64,000 nt of DNA from Arion vulgaris (lineage: Eukaryota; Mollusca; Gastropoda; Stylommatophora; Arionidae), in the NCBI GenBank assembly GCA_020796225.1, contig CM036762.1:12884414-12948413 (forward strand). The letters are read 5' to 3'. How positions within the stretch are numbered: position 1 is the first letter of the stretch; the number at the start of each line of letters is the position of its first letter. A model generated the notes under the pieces. That model made no database searches. It saw nothing but the letters and a program-made list of their open reading frames with translations, and had not been told where the DNA came from. Of this stretch, positions 60,853 through 64,000 are shown one piece after another. A program made the translations under genes and the position numbers.

Positions 60853-63201
60853 TTAGACGTAAAGAAGAAGTCTAGTCCTGTCTCTTATCATAATGTTTCT
60901 TTCTTTGTCTTTACTTTCGTTTTGGCTTTCTCTTTGCCTTTTCTTCTTCTTTGACTTCTCTTTCTTGTCCTTTGATTCTTTCTTTGTTTTATCTTTCCAT
61001 TTCTCCGATGTTTTTTCTTTATCTTTACTTTTTTCTTTGCTAACAGCTAGTTCTTCGTTTGTTTCATCTGATTTTTTATTTTCAGGTTTGGTTTTTCTGT
61101 CTTCCATTTCTTCTACGTTATCTTGTTGAATGGAGACTATTCTTTGCTGCATATAAACAAATGGTCGAGGTTTACGTGGCAGTTGAGGTGATATATGTTC
61201 TGGTAAAGGAGGGTAGTGGTGAGGAGGTAGGTGAAGTGGGGTAAAAGCATGGGATTCTGGCGCTGGGGCAGGTAGAGGTGGTCCAGCTGATGCTAATGCC
61301 GCCACGGCTGCTGCTGTCGGGGGTCCGGCTTTAAGAACCGAGACTGGTTCCTTCTTAACTTCAGGCTGTTTCTTTTTTCTGGATAAGAGCCTTTGCATGA
61401 AGCCCATTCCACTTTTCTTTGGAGGCGTAGATGCCGTTTTATCATCAAGTGGGAGCTTGTCCTCTAAAGTATCGTATGATTCAGCACTCTGACTCATATC
61501 TGATGTAGATTTTCTGAAAACGCTATCACTTAATGATGTAGATGTTGTTGACAGAGCAGTGTGTGTTGATGGAGACCGGGGTGTTGTTGTGGACAAATCT
61601 AAAGAGCAGCGATTAGAGATGGAGGTAGGTGTTGTATTTGCATCCGCTGATATATCATTTGTTGCAGTCTGTGATTCTACTAAATCTGTAGATAATATAC
61701 TGAATACCGCAGCAGTAGCTGTAGAAGATGTACTAGCTGATGCACCCACAGATGCAATGGACTCTGCTGAGATAAATGAGGCTGTGGACGAGTCGGAACA
61801 AGACGAGGGGGTTCTAGTCTCAGTGATGCTAGGTAATGGACGTCGCAAAGGGGCTACGTTTGAATTCAACTCTTGTGATTTATTTTCAGCAAGCAGCTGT
61901 TGTTGAGGTTGTTGTTGAAGATGTCTAATCTGAACGTCTGGTGAGCTGAGCTTAGTGGAGATAGGAATCTTGCTTGGGGAAAGTCTTGGTGAAGCACAAT
62001 GACCTATTGGTGTTGCCTGTCCAGATATTTTCAGCAAGGTCTGCGTTGGAACTGTAGCTATTCTGCCTGGAGCAGAGTTGTATCTTAAAAGAGGGAGACG
62101 ACTTGGAGACAACGGTTGGCTACCCATTCTGACAGTCCCTAATCTTTCTGAAGAGAACCCTCGAGGCAAACTTCGACTGTCGTAAAAGGGCTCATCAGTC
62201 CTCAGAGTACTTGTATTTGGACAAGTTAAACTAGAATTATCATTATTCATCAACATGCTAGTCTCTGCTACAACTGGTTTACGACCTTTCAAAGTAGTTA
62301 TAGGTTGTGGTTTCCGTATTGGAGATCGATCTTTTGACTTTAGTAATGCGTTTGTTTGCTCTAACAGTGTTTGCAATTGCCGTTGTCTTTCTTCTTCGGG
62401 TTTCTCTACGTAAGTTGGTCCATTGGCCGTAGACAGGATGCAGCTAGTTTTAACGCCTGAATCAGTGCTTGTTCTTGCAGTAATAAAATTTGTTCCAAAG
62501 AAGGAATCATTGTCTGCTGATTTTTTAGCAGGGGGGCTATTTAGTTTCTCAGAGACACTTCGAAGTTTTGAAATACATTTAATTATTTTTCCATCAATTT
62601 CTGTTGCTTCTGTTTCCACTCCTACGCTTTTCTTCTCTGCCCTTGTCGTCATGGTGATCTTATCTTCAGATTTTTTCTTTGTTACACTAGATCCAGTGAT
62701 GATACGAGCTTGGTTGAGAGTACTAGTAGATTTATCCATCTTAGATACGAAGATGGTCATAGCACCTTTACTAAATAGATGCCTGTTTGATGTCGACGTC
62801 TCTTTGTCAAAAGTTGCTTTTGATGATGTGTTAATCCCAATACTGACAAAATGTTTTGAGAGTGAACTTTCGATCATGTTTTCCAAGTTAATTCCTTGAC
62901 TTTGAACCATAGATTTTATTATCTCTCCTATACTCTTATTTCCTGTACTATCTGTCATAGAAGGTATGCTACTATCACAACTACCTACTACGTCGTCAAG
63001 TGATATAAGAGTCTGTGTACCAGCTTCTACAGACTGCAGAAAGTCTGTGCTGGTCTCGTCGTCGATCATTATAAGCTCATACTCAGAGTCTGTGTCAGAT
63101 ACAAGATCAAATGCTGCTTCAGGTACGACGATCAGCTCGTCCACATCAATCTCACTCAGCAGACCAATATAAGGCAGCGATTCAGTGGACGTAGCCGCAT
63201 C
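60853..63201 (-). CDS. Large terminal exon of an unrecognised disordered protein
   Basis: An open frame of about 782 codons begins after a TTTCCATAG acceptor (AG at 63,203-63,202, phase 0) and ends at TAA (60,855-60,853). The first residues DAATSTESLPYIGLLSEIDV are in frame and no ATG is suitable, so this is a 3' exon whose gene continues past the right edge. The N-terminal part is acidic (SDTDSEYELIMIDDE). The middle is rich in Ser, Thr and Pro, with repeated SPSR/SPSK(I/L)P patches and a Gln run. Next comes KSGMGFMQRLLSRKKK, a Pro-rich stretch (PLPAPAP, LPPHHYPPLPEH, RKPRPF), and a Lys/Glu/Asp-rich tail of about 90 residues likely to be helical or nuclear-localising. No catalytic domain or transmembrane segment is seen. 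The long uninterrupted frame and non-repetitive codon use argue for a real gene. I do not recognise the family. Confidence 0.8.
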   Translation of the reverse strand, partial: DAATSTESLPYIGLLSEIDVDELIVVPEAAFDLVSDTDSEYELIMIDDETSTDFLQSVEAGTQTLISLDDVVGSCDSSIPSMTDSTGNKSIGEIIKSMVQSQGINLENMIESSLSKHFVSIGINTSSKATFDKETSTSNRHLFSKGAMTIFVSKMDKSTSTLNQARIITGSSVTKKKSEDKITMTTRAEKKSVGVETEATEIDGKIIKCISKLRSVSEKLNSPPAKKSADNDSFFGTNFITARTSTDSGVKTSCILSTANGPTYVEKPEEERQRQLQTLLEQTNALLKSKDRSPIRKPQPITTLKGRKPVVAETSMLMNNDNSSLTCPNTSTLRTDEPFYDSRSLPRGFSSERLGTVRMGSQPLSPSRLPLLRYNSAPGRIATVPTQTLLKISGQATPIGHCASPRLSPSKIPISTKLSSPDVQIRHLQQQPQQQLLAENKSQELNSNVAPLRRPLPSITETRTPSSCSDSSTASFISAESIASVGASASTSSTATAAVFSILSTDLVESQTATNDISADANTTPTSISNRCSLDLSTTTPRSPSTHTALSTTSTSLSDSVFRKSTSDMSQSAESYDTLEDKLPLDDKTASTPPKKSGMGFMQRLLSRKKKQPEVKKEPVSVLKAGPPTAAAVAALASAGPPLPAPAPESHAFTPLHLPPHHYPPLPEHISPQLPRKPRPFVYMQQRIVSIQQDNVEEMEDRKTKPENKKSDETNEELAVSKEKSKDKEKTSEKWKDKTKKESKDKKEKSKKKKRQRESQNESKDKERNIMIRDRTRLLLYV

Positions 63202-64000
63202 CTATGGAAATAGATAAACACATATATATGGACAGATTCGAACTTTCTATACATATACGAATTCAATGTTTATATACATATATCATTGTACCATTTGCTC
63301 AACATGCTTTTTGAAAGATAAATTGCGGTCAAATCTGATTCTAACTTACTTATGCCTTTCGGGACAGCCAATGCACGGATAAATTCGTTAGAAAAAAATT
63401 AAATATAAAATTCCTACAAAATATCTTCATCATCTTCAAAATTACATCGGGAACCCCCGTCGGTGCTGCGGTGTTCGTGCACTGCAGCTGAGATCTTCAT
63501 GTGTAAGAAAGCGATCGGAGCACACAGAGTTACTCACTCAAGTGTAATGATAATGGACCTTTCAATCAATCAATCTAATTAATGAGACAATCACGCGCTC
63601 GATAGTCTGATAATCGGTGGTGGCTACGGGTACGTCAACCTTGAATATCTAAACCACATCACAACGTATTTATGATAATTAAGTCAAATCACAAAATCAT
63701 CAAATGTGGTTTGTAAGTGATTATTCTAGAGTGAGAGAGAACAAAACAGAGGAAGATGCAGAATATCTGTTTTCTTGGTGGTAGTTGGTGGGGAAGGGTA
63801 GAGTGGGAAAGATGCATTGGGCAAATTGAAAAGTCATCTATAGCATCAGCGACAGTATACTAAATAAGTTTATACTCCCCGTGTACACGGTGGTCAGGAA
63901 CCAGGCTGCATCTGTGCAGTCTGGTAAAGTGTTATGAACCTGGAAGAAACTACAATTTAAAAAATTATTTTTCAAAGTTGTTAAAGACAAAAAAGAAAGG
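63202..64000 (-). other. Intron of the - strand gene, with a SINE D copy
   Basis: Begins with the acceptor AG at 63,203-63,202. 63,400-63,580 is a + strand SINE D 3' part (TCATCTTCAAAATTACATCG, GCACTGCAGCTGAGATCTTC, AATGATAATGGACCTTTCAA, ATCAATCAATC). The rest is unassigned, and no further exon was recognised up to the edge. Confidence 0.55.

Overview
The window is nuclear DNA from a repeat-dense animal genome. Supporting this are spliced genes with large introns (GT/AG boundaries), an AT-rich background, and many tRNA-derived SINEs, LINE fragments, Penelope-like elements, MITEs and minisatellites. A lophotrochozoan invertebrate, probably a mollusc, is the best guess. That guess rests on a SINE core motif that I recall from mollusc SINEs and on the general repeat style; it is an inference, not a proof.

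Only three gene loci can be supported. (1) Positions 3,534-19,039 on the + strand hold the last five visible exons of a glycoside hydrolase family 1 gene (beta-glucosidase / lactase-phlorizin hydrolase / klotho type). The N-terminal half lies off the left edge. (2) Two copies of an intronless classical SDR oxidoreductase gene lie at 31,746-32,528 (frame broken) and 39,665-40,462 (intact). They sit inside a tandem segmental duplication of about 6 kb that can be traced well beyond the genes (about 31.45-37.33 kb and 39.36-45.51 kb). (3) A large terminal exon of an unrecognised, mostly disordered protein lies at 60,853-63,201 on the - strand.

The rest is a dense layering of mobile DNA. I use working names. 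SINE A, D, E, F and I have tRNA-like heads. SINE B and C share a central core and (GAA)n tails. LINE families J, K, L, M, N, O, P, Q, R and S are mostly C-terminal ends of reverse transcriptases. DNA elements include an IS1016/ISXO2-type (Merlin) transposon with long terminal inverted repeats, two families of hAT-like MITEs with 8-bp target duplications, a MITE with a 9-bp duplication, a TTAA-flanked element with another MITE inside it, and a pogo/Tigger-like element. Penelope-like elements occur at 10.9 kb, 37.2-38.5 kb and 47.3-49.3 kb.

The most unusual structure is the 9.3-kb last intron of the GH1 gene. It holds three separate minisatellites, each of which appears to be an internal piece of a different SINE that has been tandemly amplified. 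The largest is about 5.2 kb of a 28-bp unit that looks like the Pol III A-box segment of SINE D, with the B-box and SINE body still attached at its right end. Several tandem arrays contain stretches full of small deletions that look like unpolished long-read assembly, so small indels here should be treated with care.
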